Below the pieces are notes generated by a model. That model worked only from the letters and a program-made list of their open reading frames with translations, had not been told where the DNA came from and ran no database searches. DNA of 64,000 nt from Psychrosphaera sp. F3M07 (lineage in GTDB: Bacteria > Pseudomonadota > Gammaproteobacteria > Enterobacterales > Alteromonadaceae): contig NZ_JAHKPJ010000025.1 in assembly GCF_018860345.1 (NCBI RefSeq), positions 400,687 through 464,686 on the forward strand, written 5' to 3'. Made by a program: the position numbers and the translations under genes. Positions 26,754-35,788 of the stretch are shown here, piece after piece (position 1 is the first letter of the stretch; every line of letters starts with the position of its first letter).

Positions 26754-28481
26754 CTATTTATAAGTGGCTGTGTCACTAACCACCTCAGAAATTCTTAATA
26801 CTTCAGAAATTGTTGTCACACCTTCAAGTGCAAGCTCTAATGCGGTTTCGCCTAAACTTTTATAATCTGGTAATGCTTTAGCCGCAACAGAAAATGCTTC
26901 AGTATCACCATTTCGTAAAGCAGTTAATAAACTGTCGTCGTTCATTTCTAATAATTCATAAACACCAATTCGACCTTTAAAACCTGTGTTATTACAAGTT
27001 TGACAGCCCGTTCCTTTGAAGAACTGAGACATTGAATGATCTTTATGGGCAATATTTGATACCCATGTTATTTCTTGAGCTGAGGGTTCATATCTGGTTT
27101 TACACGATGAACAAACTCGACGAACCAATCGTTGTGCTAATACCGCACGTAATGAACTCGCCACTAGATAAGGCGCTGCGCCCATATCGATTAAGCGCAA
27201 CGCCGTCGATATAGCATCATTGGTATGCAGCGTTGATAATACCATGTGACCGGTTAACGCCGCTCTTAAGCCAATCTCGGCGGTTTCTTGGTCACGTATT
27301 TCACCAACCATGATTACGTCAGGATCTTGACGTAAGGCCGTTCTTAACACCGATGAAAACGTTAAACCGATTTTATTATTAATCTGTACTTGGTTGATTC
27401 TTGGTAAACGGTATTCTACTGGATCTTCAACCGTAATTATTTTTGTCTCAGCGTCGTTAAGTTCGCTTAAACAGCCGTATAACGTGGTTGTTTTACCAGA
27501 ACCTGTCGGTCCGGTTGCCAAAAACATACCGTTAGGGCTTTTAACTAATTTACGCACTTTGGCTAAGATGTGTGGCGGCATCCCAGTCGCATTTAAGCTT
27601 AATAAACCGGCGGATTGATCCAACAAACGCATTACAACCGATTCACCGTCTTGAATTGGCATCGTTGAGATACGAACATCAACTTCATGCCCTTTCACTT
27701 TAATATGAAAACGACCATCCTGAGGTACACGTTTTTCGGAAATATCTAAGCTTGCCATTAACTTGAGTCTGAGTACTAATGCAGGGGCGATATTTACTTC
27801 ACGTAATATACTTTCTTGTAATATACCGTCAACACGGGTACGAATACGTAAGCTGCCGCGATCGGGTTCAATATGAATATCTGATGCTCTTACTTGGATA
27901 GCATCTTCAAATAACGATCTTAGTAGTTTTGCTACAACTGAATCCGCTTCTCCGTCACCATCTAACGAAGCAAAATCAAAGTCAGCACTTTCTTCATATT
28001 CCGCTTGTAGTTCAGATGCAAATTGTTCAATCTCTTTAGTTCTACGGTATAAAACGTCAAAAGCAATTAAAATTTGGCTTTCACGGACCGCTACAATTTC
28101 AAGATTTTTTGGCGACAATAAGCTGGACAATTGTTCAATTGCCGCAAGATCTGCAGGGTCTGACATACCCAACATTACGCGATCATCACCACTCTCTAAT
28201 ATTATTGCGCGCAAACGTCTGGCGTGAACTTCTGATAATTCAGAGGCTAATCGTTCTTCTATTTTGAAGTCAGATATATCTAAAAAAGGCACATTTAATT
28301 GTTGTGCCAAAAAGCGTAATAACTGCTCTTCCGAGATAATACCCGTTTCAATTAAAACCGTACCAAGCTTACGGCCGCTTTCTTTCTGTGCTGCTAAAGC
28401 AACCATTAACTGATCTTGTGTAATTATCTCGTCATCGACTAACAGATCACCGAGTCGCTTTTTAAGTTTATGCGTCGCCAT
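26754..28481 (-). CDS. mshE: MshE, c-di-GMP-responsive pilus extension ATPase
   Basis: Hexameric GspE/PilB-type ATPase driving MSHA pilus extension. The N-terminus carries the MshEN cyclic-di-GMP motif as two adjacent 24-residue repeats (residues 9-60: RLGDLLVDDEIITQDQLM, LGTVLIETGIISEEQL), with the conserved R9, L-G pairs and terminal Gln residues. The ATPase domain has Walker A GPTGSGKTTT, the Asp box, MVGEIRDQETAEIGL (Walker B) and TGHMVLSTLHTNDA. Four Cys (CSSC, CQTC) form the zinc site. Length 575 residues. It overlaps mshN by one base. C-di-GMP binding to this motif is established for V. cholerae MshE; here it is inference from the intact motif. Confidence 0.96.
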   Translation of the reverse strand: MATHKLKKRLGDLLVDDEIITQDQLMVALAAQKESGRKLGTVLIETGIISEEQLLRFLAQQLNVPFLDISDFKIEERLASELSEVHARRLRAIILESGDDRVMLGMSDPADLAAIEQLSSLLSPKNLEIVAVRESQILIAFDVLYRRTKEIEQFASELQAEYEESADFDFASLDGDGEADSVVAKLLRSLFEDAIQVRASDIHIEPDRGSLRIRTRVDGILQESILREVNIAPALVLRLKLMASLDISEKRVPQDGRFHIKVKGHEVDVRISTMPIQDGESVVMRLLDQSAGLLSLNATGMPPHILAKVRKLVKSPNGMFLATGPTGSGKTTTLYGCLSELNDAETKIITVEDPVEYRLPRINQVQINNKIGLTFSSVLRTALRQDPDVIMVGEIRDQETAEIGLRAALTGHMVLSTLHTNDAISTALRLIDMGAAPYLVASSLRAVLAQRLVRRVCSSCKTRYEPSAQEITWVSNIAHKDHSMSQFFKGTGCQTCNNTGFKGRIGVYELLEMNDDSLLTALRNGDTEAFSVAAKALPDYKSLGETALELALEGVTTISEVLRISEVVSDTATYK

Positions 28482-29596
28482 TATTGTTTAAGCTCCTGAA
28501 TTCGGTTCTCTACAAAATCCATGGTGGACCTTAACATGCCGCCTTTAGCTGCTGCGGTTTGATAACTCAATATGGCAGCATCAAACTTACCTTGGCTATC
28601 TAAGGAGATAGCATGGCCTAGCCACCAATTACCAAGATCAGGTTGTAATCTGGTCAACATTAAATAAGCTGATTCCGCACTTTCATATCGCTCTAACTTA
28701 CGAGCAATGGAGGCTTTCATCGAATAAAACTCTAACGTAGCGTTAGATAATTCAATATCTAAATATGAAAAGGCGCCTTTAATATTATTTTCTTTAAAGT
28801 AAATTTTTGCTGCGGTCATACGCCATAATTCTACGTTTGGATATTTAGATAAACCATCATTTAAAATCGATACTGCTTGCTGTAATTCGCCTCTACCATA
28901 CCAAGCTACGGCTAATAGATTTCTTGCTTCAACATGACCATCGGATATGGATAATACTTTATTTAATTTTTCCACCGCTTCGGTCACATACCCTTTATCA
29001 AACGAAGATTGAGCTTTAGTCATTAACTGTTCTAATCTCTGCTCTGGAGAATATTTTTCAGATGACTTAACAATAGTTAATTCAGGGTTTGGATTTGATT
29101 TAGCCACAGGCGCAGGCGCCATTGGTTTTGTTTTAGGCTCTGGCGTTTTAGTTTGCACGGTAACCGGCACTAATGGCTCAACTTTTTTGACGACTTCAAC
29201 AGCTGCCGCTGTTTCAGAAACTTTCTGTTCTTCCGGTTTTGATTTTTTTGTTTGCTCTGGGATGACATCATCAACAATAGCTACCTTGTCTTCAGCTGTT
29301 TTGTCCGATGGTTGAACCGGCATTAAAGGTTTTATCTGTATTTTTTTTGGTTTTGAGTCAACCTTATTCCCTTGAGCAACAGGGACTAAAGGTTCCTGAA
29401 TGGGAGTAATGGGTTCATCTTTTAATAATAACCAACCTATCGCGATGACTAAGCCCACAACAACAAGTGACAGTGCAATAACAATATACTTAGTCGTATT
29501 TTTCACTGGTGGCTGATAAACTGCATTGATAACATCCGCTTCAGGATCATCATGACGTTGTTCTAAATCTTTTAGCATTTTATTAATTACGCTCAT
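28481..29596 (-). CDS. mshN: MshN, TPR protein of MSHA assembly
   Basis: Bitopic protein with a cytoplasmic start (MSVINKMLKDLEQRHDDPEA), a membrane helix at about residues 34-58 and a Pro/Lys/Val-rich periplasmic linker to about 185. TPR repeats follow to the end (LEQLMTKAQSSFDKGYVTEAVEKLNKVLSI, then VEARNLLAVAWYGRGELQQA and others). The MLKDLE start is shared with MshN and GspB-like proteins. Length 371 residues. Overlaps mshM by four bases and mshE by one, so it is translated in step with both. TPRs probably bind secretin or platform partners. Confidence 0.92.
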   Translation of the reverse strand: MSVINKMLKDLEQRHDDPEADVINAVYQPPVKNTTKYIVIALSLVVVGLVIAIGWLLLKDEPITPIQEPLVPVAQGNKVDSKPKKIQIKPLMPVQPSDKTAEDKVAIVDDVIPEQTKKSKPEEQKVSETAAAVEVVKKVEPLVPVTVQTKTPEPKTKPMAPAPVAKSNPNPELTIVKSSEKYSPEQRLEQLMTKAQSSFDKGYVTEAVEKLNKVLSISDGHVEARNLLAVAWYGRGELQQAVSILNDGLSKYPNVELWRMTAAKIYFKENNIKGAFSYLDIELSNATLEFYSMKASIARKLERYESAESAYLMLTRLQPDLGNWWLGHAISLDSQGKFDAAILSYQTAAAKGGMLRSTMDFVENRIQELKQ

Positions 29597-30513
29597 TGTA
29601 ATTGTCCCTTAACAATAGGCCATAACCAATACCAACCAAATAATCCAGCCAACGATATACTTGAAAGTACAAGCGCTATCGCCCAGATACCTAACGATTC
29701 TGCTTTTGCAGAGTCAGTATCTTTCGCTGCATACACAACTTGTTTTTTACCCACTTCTTGTTGACCTAATCCATAAGTCAACATTAACGATTTATGACTC
29801 AAAATATTTACTAAACGAGGAATACCGCCACTGTATTTGTACAACATTTTAACGGCACTTGGTGTAAACAATTGTTTTCCTTTATATCCCGCAACCCTAA
29901 CTCTATGTTGCACATATGCTCTGACTTCATCCAGCGTTAATGCCCGTAACTTATAAGAGAAAGTTATCCGTTGGCGTATTTGTCTTAAACGGTCAGACTT
30001 TAACATTTGGTCTAATTCAGGCTGCCCAAATAAAACAACATGAATCAATTTACGAGATTCAGTTTCTAGATTGGTAAATAATCTTAATGCTTCAAAACTT
30101 TCCCATGGGATCGTCTGTGCTTCATCGATAACCAATAAAACACTTTTACCTTTGCCGTTTAATTCTAATAACTTTAATTGAATTTTTTGACTGAGTTGCT
30201 GTTGATTTATATTACTAATGCCGCGAATTTTTAGCTCGCTTGCCAGAGCAAAACGTATTTCGTCTGGCGATAAAGCAGGATTTGGTAGATATGCAACTTC
30301 GAATGAATCTTGTGTTTCATTTAAAAGTTTACGACACAACAAGGTTTTACCTGTGCCAACTTCACCAGTAACTTTGATGAAACCTTCACCGGTTTTTAGT
30401 GCCGTTGTTAATACTTGCATAGCTTCATCATGACTGGGTAAGCCAAAATAAAAGCTGGTATTAGGGGTTATAGTAAAAGGGAGTTCCCTTAAACCGTAAT
30501 GATACAAATACAT
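29593..30513 (-). CDS. mshM: MshM, ExeA-type AAA ATPase
   Basis: ExeA/GspA-like ATPase that helps place the secretin in the cell wall. It opens MYLYHYGLRELPFTITPNTSFYFG, the ExeA family start. Walker A is GEVGTGKT (about residues 50-57) and Walker B VLLVIDEAQTI. RQIRQRITFSYKLRALTLDEV is the sensor region, and there is one membrane helix near the C-terminus (about 275-298). Unlike ExeA it has no peptidoglycan-binding domain after the helix. Length 306 residues. It overlaps mshN by four bases. Confidence 0.94.
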   Translation of the reverse strand: MYLYHYGLRELPFTITPNTSFYFGLPSHDEAMQVLTTALKTGEGFIKVTGEVGTGKTLLCRKLLNETQDSFEVAYLPNPALSPDEIRFALASELKIRGISNINQQQLSQKIQLKLLELNGKGKSVLLVIDEAQTIPWESFEALRLFTNLETESRKLIHVVLFGQPELDQMLKSDRLRQIRQRITFSYKLRALTLDEVRAYVQHRVRVAGYKGKQLFTPSAVKMLYKYSGGIPRLVNILSHKSLMLTYGLGQQEVGKKQVVYAAKDTDSAKAESLGIWAIALVLSSISLAGLFGWYWLWPIVKGQLQ

Positions 30514-30518
30514 CTAAA

Positions 30519-32222
30519 TTAGTCACCGTACCAGCGTTTAAGCAATTCTGAACTACGGTTCATTTGCTCTTGCCATGTGCCAGTTCCTACCACTGTAGGT
30601 CTGATTAAAATCACTAATTCTTTTTTCTTACGCGACTCTTGTTTAGATTTAAACAAATGCCCAATAAATGGTATAGCACCTAAAAATGGTACTCTAGACT
30701 CACCATCCGATGAAATGGATTGCATAAGGCCACCAATCACAACGATCTCACCACTTTTAGCACGAATGACGGTATCAGACTCACGTATATTGCTTTGAGC
30801 TAAAGGCAATACGTATTGTTCTTCATTTAAGGTAACCACTTTTTGTTGTTCTGCTGTTTCTGTAACCGACGGGTGTACATGTAGTATCACATCGCCTTTA
30901 TCACTAATTTGCGGGGTAACATCCAATGCGATACCAGAAAAGAATGGTTCCAATTCAATGTCTGGAGAACTTGTTGTTGCTGTGCCCGTCACTGTTGTAG
31001 TGGACACATCTGTTACAAAATACTCATCTTCACCTACTTTTATCACAGCTTTTTGATTATTTGTCGCCGTTACTCTTGGTGAGGAAAGAACTTGAACGTT
31101 CCCTTGCGTTTTTAATAAATTAACTACGCCAGAAAAATCAACATTACTAAAACTTAAACTGGTTGCGCCACCTAATGACGCAGTAATAGCATTACCAAAC
31201 GTACCACTGCCGGTACTAAACTCAAAGTTAGTCGCCCCGTCATTGGACATCACATTTTGCCAATTGATACCTTGTTGATAATCATCATCCAACGCGACTT
31301 CTACAATTTTAGCTTCTAAAATAACTTGTCTGGTTAAGTTTTCTTCTGAACGTTTAACAAAGTCTTTAACGACTTGGATATCAGAAGGTAAACCTCTTAC
31401 GGTGACCAAACCTGATTGTGGGCTGACAACCACTTTAGAGTTTTCATCTGCACCAGACTTCATGATCATTTTCAACGTATCTTCTAGCTCTTGCCAATAA
31501 TCAGTTTGCGACGTTGTTTGGATATTAGAACCACTGCCACCTTGGTTGCCCATCTGGCTACCTGATTGGTTTTGATTACCTGACTGATTGTTTGAATTAT
31601 TTGAGCTGTTATTCGATGAATTATTTGAGCTGTTATTTGACGAATTTCCACTAGAATTGTTACCAGAAGAAGAGCCATTTTGCACTAAACCACCCGAGCT
31701 TATGCTGGTTGATGTCATACCATAACGTTTCAACATCAAATAGTTGATATCAATTGTTTCGGTTTTTATATCCGCCGGAAAAACTTGAATAACTTTTCCT
31801 CTAAATTGGATATCGACAGGATAAAGGCTATTTAATAATTCCATGACTTCGGAGATAGTGACATCTTTTAAATCTAAACTAATGCTTGCATCCACACCTG
31901 GATGAAACGCTACACTATAAGGCGTATCTTCAGTCATACCTTGTAAAAAAGGTTTTAATGGCACGCCATTCGCTGCCACATTAAATCGTTCTTCTAAACT
32001 AGACGTATCTAATGACGTATTGCCCACAGATAATAAATCAGCCGTTACTGAGTCTGGGATAACCAGTTTTGAGCGAGCGTCTGCTTTATCTTGACCTGTT
32101 TCAAAGACCTGATGAACCTCTTCAGATTTTTCTAACGAAGGCGTTAAGCTACAACTCGTTATTAATAAAGATATCAATGCAGTTATTACTGCTTTTGCCG
32201 AATTCAAAATATTTTTACTCAT
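30519..32222 (-). CDS. mshL: MshL, outer-membrane secretin lipoprotein
   Basis: Outer-membrane channel through which the MSHA pilus emerges. A lipoprotein signal (LLITSCSL, lipidated Cys about residue 23) is followed by an N-terminal secretin domain at about 100-165. A Ser/Asn/Gln low-complexity linker lies at about 177-235. The secretin core is at about 245-555, with VILEAKIVEVALDDDYQQGINW, VQVLSSPRVTATNNQKAVIKVG and SGEIVVIGGLMQS. Length 567 residues. Its start overlaps the mshK stop by eight bases. The linker DNA contains a 24-base tandem repeat (31594-31641). Confidence 0.95.
   Translation of the reverse strand: MSKNILNSAKAVITALISLLITSCSLTPSLEKSEEVHQVFETGQDKADARSKLVIPDSVTADLLSVGNTSLDTSSLEERFNVAANGVPLKPFLQGMTEDTPYSVAFHPGVDASISLDLKDVTISEVMELLNSLYPVDIQFRGKVIQVFPADIKTETIDINYLMLKRYGMTSTSISSGGLVQNGSSSGNNSSGNSSNNSSNNSSNNSSNNSNNQSGNQNQSGSQMGNQGGSGSNIQTTSQTDYWQELEDTLKMIMKSGADENSKVVVSPQSGLVTVRGLPSDIQVVKDFVKRSEENLTRQVILEAKIVEVALDDDYQQGINWQNVMSNDGATNFEFSTGSGTFGNAITASLGGATSLSFSNVDFSGVVNLLKTQGNVQVLSSPRVTATNNQKAVIKVGEDEYFVTDVSTTTVTGTATTSSPDIELEPFFSGIALDVTPQISDKGDVILHVHPSVTETAEQQKVVTLNEEQYVLPLAQSNIRESDTVIRAKSGEIVVIGGLMQSISSDGESRVPFLGAIPFIGHLFKSKQESRKKKELVILIRPTVVGTGTWQEQMNRSSELLKRWYGD
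31594..31641. repeat. 24-base tandem repeat in the mshL linker
   Basis: Two adjacent 24-base copies differing at two positions, plus a partial third, encode alternating Ser-Ser and Asn-Asn pairs. Gain or loss of a unit would change MshL by eight residues and stay in frame. Confidence 0.8.
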
Positions 32223-32568
32223 ATATATAAAGGCGTCTCTGGGTTTCTGAGTTAACTAATACAACATTATCATGGTTAATTTGACTGATAATGTAACCAT
32301 TGATCTTATCGCCTTTGGCGTATATTTGATCGGATATAATGGCAATCTTTGTGTCTCTTCTGTCCATGATCCCTTGCAAAGTCATGGCAGGCATAGATAC
32401 TTTTTCAACTTGTCCCGTTATTGTATTTGTCTTGCTCATTGTCTGAGAAGTTAACGATTTTAATTGAGGTTTTGTTGGATCATGGATCTTATCTGCATTT
32501 ACCTGCCAAGATAATAGTAAAGTAACAATTAATAAACAAAACTTCTTATATTTTAATAACATTTGCAT
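32215..32568 (-). CDS. mshK: MshK, MSHA biogenesis protein (PilP-like)
   Basis: Small periplasmic protein with a signal peptide (KFCLLIVTLLLSWQVNA) and a core (DPTKPQLKSL, MTLQGIMDRRDTKIAIISDQ, VNSETQRRLYIYE). This is related in form to PilP/GspC homology-region domains that contact the secretin. Starts at GTG 32574, ATG 32568 and ATG 32562 are all possible with no clear Shine-Dalgarno; 32568 is used (117 residues). It overlaps both mshJ and mshL, so translation is probably coupled. Confidence 0.85.
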   Translation of the reverse strand: MQMLLKYKKFCLLIVTLLLSWQVNADKIHDPTKPQLKSLTSQTMSKTNTITGQVEKVSMPAMTLQGIMDRRDTKIAIISDQIYAKGDKINGYIISQINHDNVVLVNSETQRRLYIYE

Positions 32569-33202
32569 TATCACTAATAGTAACCAGGGAAAGTGTCATC
32601 GTCGCTTTTGGATGTTCAGTAACTTCATAACTTAAATGTTGAATGCCAAATTGTTTATTTTTAGTTGTTATATTATTAACAAATTCCATCAAAGAAAAGT
32701 AATCGCCTGTGACAGAGACTTCAAACTGATGGCGGTAATATACAGGCAAATCTAATTCTGTGTCAGTTTCTATTTCTTGTGTCGGTAAAACGGACATCGC
32801 AATAATGCGAACTTCTTTAGATGTTTCTAATAACCTTGTTAGTTCAGCGGTCATTTTTCCAGGTGCGACGTAATCAGTCATCACCTTATCTAATTCAGAC
32901 TCTACTTGAGCTAATTGTTTTTTTAATACGGTTATTTCATTTTTTATTTTTTCATTCGGATCTGTGTTTAACGCACCTTGAACCGAATTAATTTGTCCTG
33001 TTGTCGCCGTGTAACTGGTTAAAACAAGATTGGTATTATTTTTAATTGTATTTAATTGCATCGAGCTTGGCTCAACGGCTAATTTATATAAACCTATACA
33101 TAATACGAAAATAAGTGCGCCTGAGATCAATCCTTTCTCTCGAATGCTTAATGAGATGAACTTTTCATTCCATTGTTGCCATTGCGTGACTAATTTGTTC
33201 AT
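32546..33202 (-). CDS. mshJ: MshJ, PilO-like assembly protein
   Basis: PilO/GspM-like inner-membrane protein. It has a short cytoplasmic N-terminus, a membrane helix at about residues 25-45 (LISGALIFVLCIGLYKLAV), a coiled coil (about 85-125, IKNEITVLKKQLAQVESEL) and a ferredoxin-like periplasmic domain ending MTLSLVTISDNANVIKI. Length 218 residues. It overlaps the upstream PilN-like gene by four bases (ATGA). With MshI, MshI2 and MshK it makes the PilMNOP-like alignment complex. Confidence 0.9.
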   Translation of the reverse strand: MNKLVTQWQQWNEKFISLSIREKGLISGALIFVLCIGLYKLAVEPSSMQLNTIKNNTNLVLTSYTATTGQINSVQGALNTDPNEKIKNEITVLKKQLAQVESELDKVMTDYVAPGKMTAELTRLLETSKEVRIIAMSVLPTQEIETDTELDLPVYYRHQFEVSVTGDYFSLMEFVNNITTKNKQFGIQHLSYEVTEHPKATMTLSLVTISDNANVIKI

Positions 33203-33810
33203 TCTTCAGGCTCTTCTGTTTTAACTAACGCAATCGATGTTGCTATTTCAAACTCCATTAACTCTTCATCTATGGATTTTACGTTTAAATGACTGAACTC
33301 ACGCCCCTTAAAAGAATTACTTGCTTTTAAATAGGTCATCCAACGAGTAACGGCACTAGAGTCCAAAGCAAAACCTTCAAATATGGCAACTTTGTCATTA
33401 AAAGAGAATTTAGATAACCAAAGTTCATGATCATGATGTTCAGTTAATTCTTTTAATACTAAATAGTAGTCAGTTGTTGTTGTTTGTAGTCGCTTACCAA
33501 CACCTTCCCAAAGCATTAACTTTGCTTTCAACTTTTTATCTAAATTTAGTTTTTGATCATTAAATGTGGCCTTATCATTATGTTTGACTAAATCCCCCTG
33601 CAATTTAGTTAATAACAATTGCGCCTGGGTATTTTTGGCTTCCATTTCAGCTAAATCATTTTTAGCTTGCTCTATATCCATCGAAATAACACTGACCCAT
33701 ATAACAAAGACAATGGCAGCAACAACAGAAGCTGCAAGTAAATTGGTAAGCGTTAAATAATATTTTTTAGGCTTGAGTTCATCAAGATAGAAATTAAGAC
33801 TGATTTTCAT
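33199..33810 (-). CDS. MshI2, PilN-like assembly protein
   Basis: PilN-like bitopic protein of 203 residues. The start MKISLNFYLDELKPKKYYLT is a short cytoplasmic segment, followed by a membrane helix at about residues 23-45 (LLAASVVAAIVFVIWVSVI), a coiled coil to about 95, and a compact periplasmic domain (LVLKELTEHHDHELWLSKFSF). In Alteromonadales this product is often called MshI2 or a PilN domain protein. It overlaps mshI by one base and mshJ by four. Confidence 0.87.
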   Translation of the reverse strand: MKISLNFYLDELKPKKYYLTLTNLLAASVVAAIVFVIWVSVISMDIEQAKNDLAEMEAKNTQAQLLLTKLQGDLVKHNDKATFNDQKLNLDKKLKAKLMLWEGVGKRLQTTTTDYYLVLKELTEHHDHELWLSKFSFNDKVAIFEGFALDSSAVTRWMTYLKASNSFKGREFSHLNVKSIDEELMEFEIATSIALVKTEEPEE

Positions 33811-34745
33811 TATTTGTTTCCTTCCTGCATTGCATAATTAGCAACGCCTAACGCCGCTAAATATTCTAATGCTGACTCACCATCTAATTGAGCTAAAGGA
33901 AGTTGCAACGTTTTAACCGGTAATGCGCTGTTTAATGCTTCAACAATTACGGCTTCATTATTTCCAGCTATGGCCACCAATACATTTTTAATCGGGGGTT
34001 GTTTCAACTGACTTTCGTAATAATCAATTGAACGTTGTATTTCAATGGCAATATTGTCCGAACCACCAGCCAACACCAATTCTGGAGACATATTGATGAC
34101 GGTATCCGTGCCTCGTATTTTACGCGCAAAACATATTTGCTGATTTTTCAAAATCAATAATATGGCATCAGAACCTTTATGCTGAACAAATAATAATTGA
34201 GCAGCATCTTCGGTTGTTTGCATCCTAGCTAATACAAATTGCTCTGTAGTGATTGCCAGTATCTCAGCATTATTTTTATGAAAGGGTTCTATTATTGTGT
34301 CTAAATAAGCTCGAGAGGTCGCCATTACTTGAGCTTTGGCCGTTTGACCTAAAGGCTGAATATTCATTTCGATATAATCACAGATCATATCTTGCGGAGG
34401 AATGGAAACGAGTTCTTTTATTTGCCAAGGCAATGACGCGGAAATGTCAGCAACCGGTAATTCACTGAGTTCAATTTGTGCACTTTCAGTTTTATTGTTG
34501 TTGATTACGATGCCAGTTCGGACATTGGCTAATTCAAAGTCATCAATAATTAGGGATAATAAGCTGCTCAGTTTATTGGGTGCCTCGATAGGATATTCTT
34601 CGTTTTTTATACATTCAAAGCCAGTTTCAAGTTGTTTTATTTTGACAATTCGAACGCAATCTTGATGTATGGAAATACCCGCAAATTCATCGTGCACTTG
34701 TTTGTTGAAATAACTTTTTATTTTTGCAAGTAATGCTAATTTCAT
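33810..34745 (-). CDS. mshI: MshI, PilM-like assembly protein
   Basis: First gene of the MSHA operon. It is a 311-residue cytoplasmic protein with an actin-like PilM-type fold. FAGISIHQDCVRIVKIKQLE at the start and VRTGIVINNNKTESAQIEL follow the pattern of MshI, but the nucleotide-binding motifs of PilM are not obvious. LELSELPVADISASLPWQIKELV-like sequence near 100-120 is typical of the group. No membrane helix is seen. It lies opposite the PLP enzyme gene, across a 95-base promoter-bearing gap. Confidence 0.88.
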   Translation of the reverse strand: MKLALLAKIKSYFNKQVHDEFAGISIHQDCVRIVKIKQLETGFECIKNEEYPIEAPNKLSSLLSLIIDDFELANVRTGIVINNNKTESAQIELSELPVADISASLPWQIKELVSIPPQDMICDYIEMNIQPLGQTAKAQVMATSRAYLDTIIEPFHKNNAEILAITTEQFVLARMQTTEDAAQLLFVQHKGSDAILLILKNQQICFARKIRGTDTVINMSPELVLAGGSDNIAIEIQRSIDYYESQLKQPPIKNVLVAIAGNNEAVIVEALNSALPVKTLQLPLAQLDGESALEYLAALGVANYAMQEGNK

Positions 34746-34799
34746 GCTTAATTTTTAATTATTAATTAATTACTTACTAATGTATCCTGTAAAGGCACT

Positions 34800-34805
34800 A
34801 TTATA
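34800..34805 (-). promoter_or_regulatory. Candidate -10 box for the msh operon
   Basis: TATAAT on the minus strand, 55 bases upstream of mshI, in the only gap before the operon. No good -35 lies at 16-18 bases, so the promoter may need an activator. Confidence 0.4.
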
Positions 34806-34840
34806 CAACAAATAACCACTAAATTAGTTACTCTAAAACT

Positions 34841-35788
34841 ATGAACTCTCATTTTTTTGATTTTGATCAACCCACCCCATTAGTCAAAACTTGTTTTCAG
34901 TTAACCCCTTGTAAAAGAATTCATTTTCAAATTAAACGCGATGATTTAATAGATAAGTTGATCTCAGGCAATAAGTGGCGAAAGCTCAAATATAATTTTA
35001 AACAATTTGACCAAAAAAAATTTAAAGGCATTGCCAGTTTTGGAGGTGCATTCTCCAATCACATAGCCGCTTTATCTGCAGCAGGTAAGCGGGCAGATAT
35101 ACCCACTATTGGTTTTATTAGAACCCATGAAATTGATTTAAATAACCCTACCTTATCCTTAGCTAAAACCAATGGGATGCAACTGATAGCCTTATCACGT
35201 GAAGCGTATAGAAATAGGCATAACTCTGAATTCATAAATTCTCTTAAACAAGCATACCCTGATTATCTATTTGTCCCTGAAGGTGGAAGTAATGACCTAG
35301 CGGCTTTAGGTTTAGCTGAGTTAGTGGAAGAATTAAAGCAGCAGTCCATTCATTCCAAACATCATGTTATCGCATGTGCTATCGGCTCTGGCGGCACTAT
35401 TTCTGGCATGTTGGATGCATTTCCCAACATGAAATTCATCGGGGTTGCAGCAGTGAAGGACACTCCGCTTTTAGAGAAGTTAACCGTTACATATGGAGAT
35501 AGGTTAACCATTGTCAGTGACAATTTATTTGGTGGTTATGGTAAAACGACTACGGAACTTAATCAGTTTTGCTTGGATTTTTATCACCAAACTCAGATCC
35601 CTATAGAACCAATTTATACTGGTAAATTATTACATACCCTAATGCATAATTATGACGACCTAGTAAACAAGGGTAAATCGTTAGTGGTTATTCATACCGG
35701 CGGTCTGCAAGGTCTTAAAGGCTTAAATTATCGCCATCAATATCAATCACCTCTATGGAATGATCTATTGTCTCTGACGGACGTTTAA
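34841..35788 (+). CDS. PLP enzyme of the ACC deaminase / D-cysteine desulfhydrase family
   Basis: Fold-type II PLP enzyme of 315 residues. SGNKWRKLKYN at residues 42-51 carries the probable PLP lysine (K48). FGGAFSNHIAALSAAG is the cofactor phosphate and Asn motif. AIGSGGTISGM and HTGGLQGLKG are the later glycine-rich loops. Family members split ACC, D-cysteine or related amino acids to a keto acid and ammonia; the true substrate cannot be told from sequence here. The gene is divergent from mshI, and its 3' end overlaps the tail of csrD by 74 bases on the opposite strand. Confidence 0.88.
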   Translation: MNSHFFDFDQPTPLVKTCFQLTPCKRIHFQIKRDDLIDKLISGNKWRKLKYNFKQFDQKKFKGIASFGGAFSNHIAALSAAGKRADIPTIGFIRTHEIDLNNPTLSLAKTNGMQLIALSREAYRNRHNSEFINSLKQAYPDYLFVPEGGSNDLAALGLAELVEELKQQSIHSKHHVIACAIGSGGTISGMLDAFPNMKFIGVAAVKDTPLLEKLTVTYGDRLTIVSDNLFGGYGKTTTELNQFCLDFYHQTQIPIEPIYTGKLLHTLMHNYDDLVNKGKSLVVIHTGGLQGLKGLNYRHQYQSPLWNDLLSLTDV

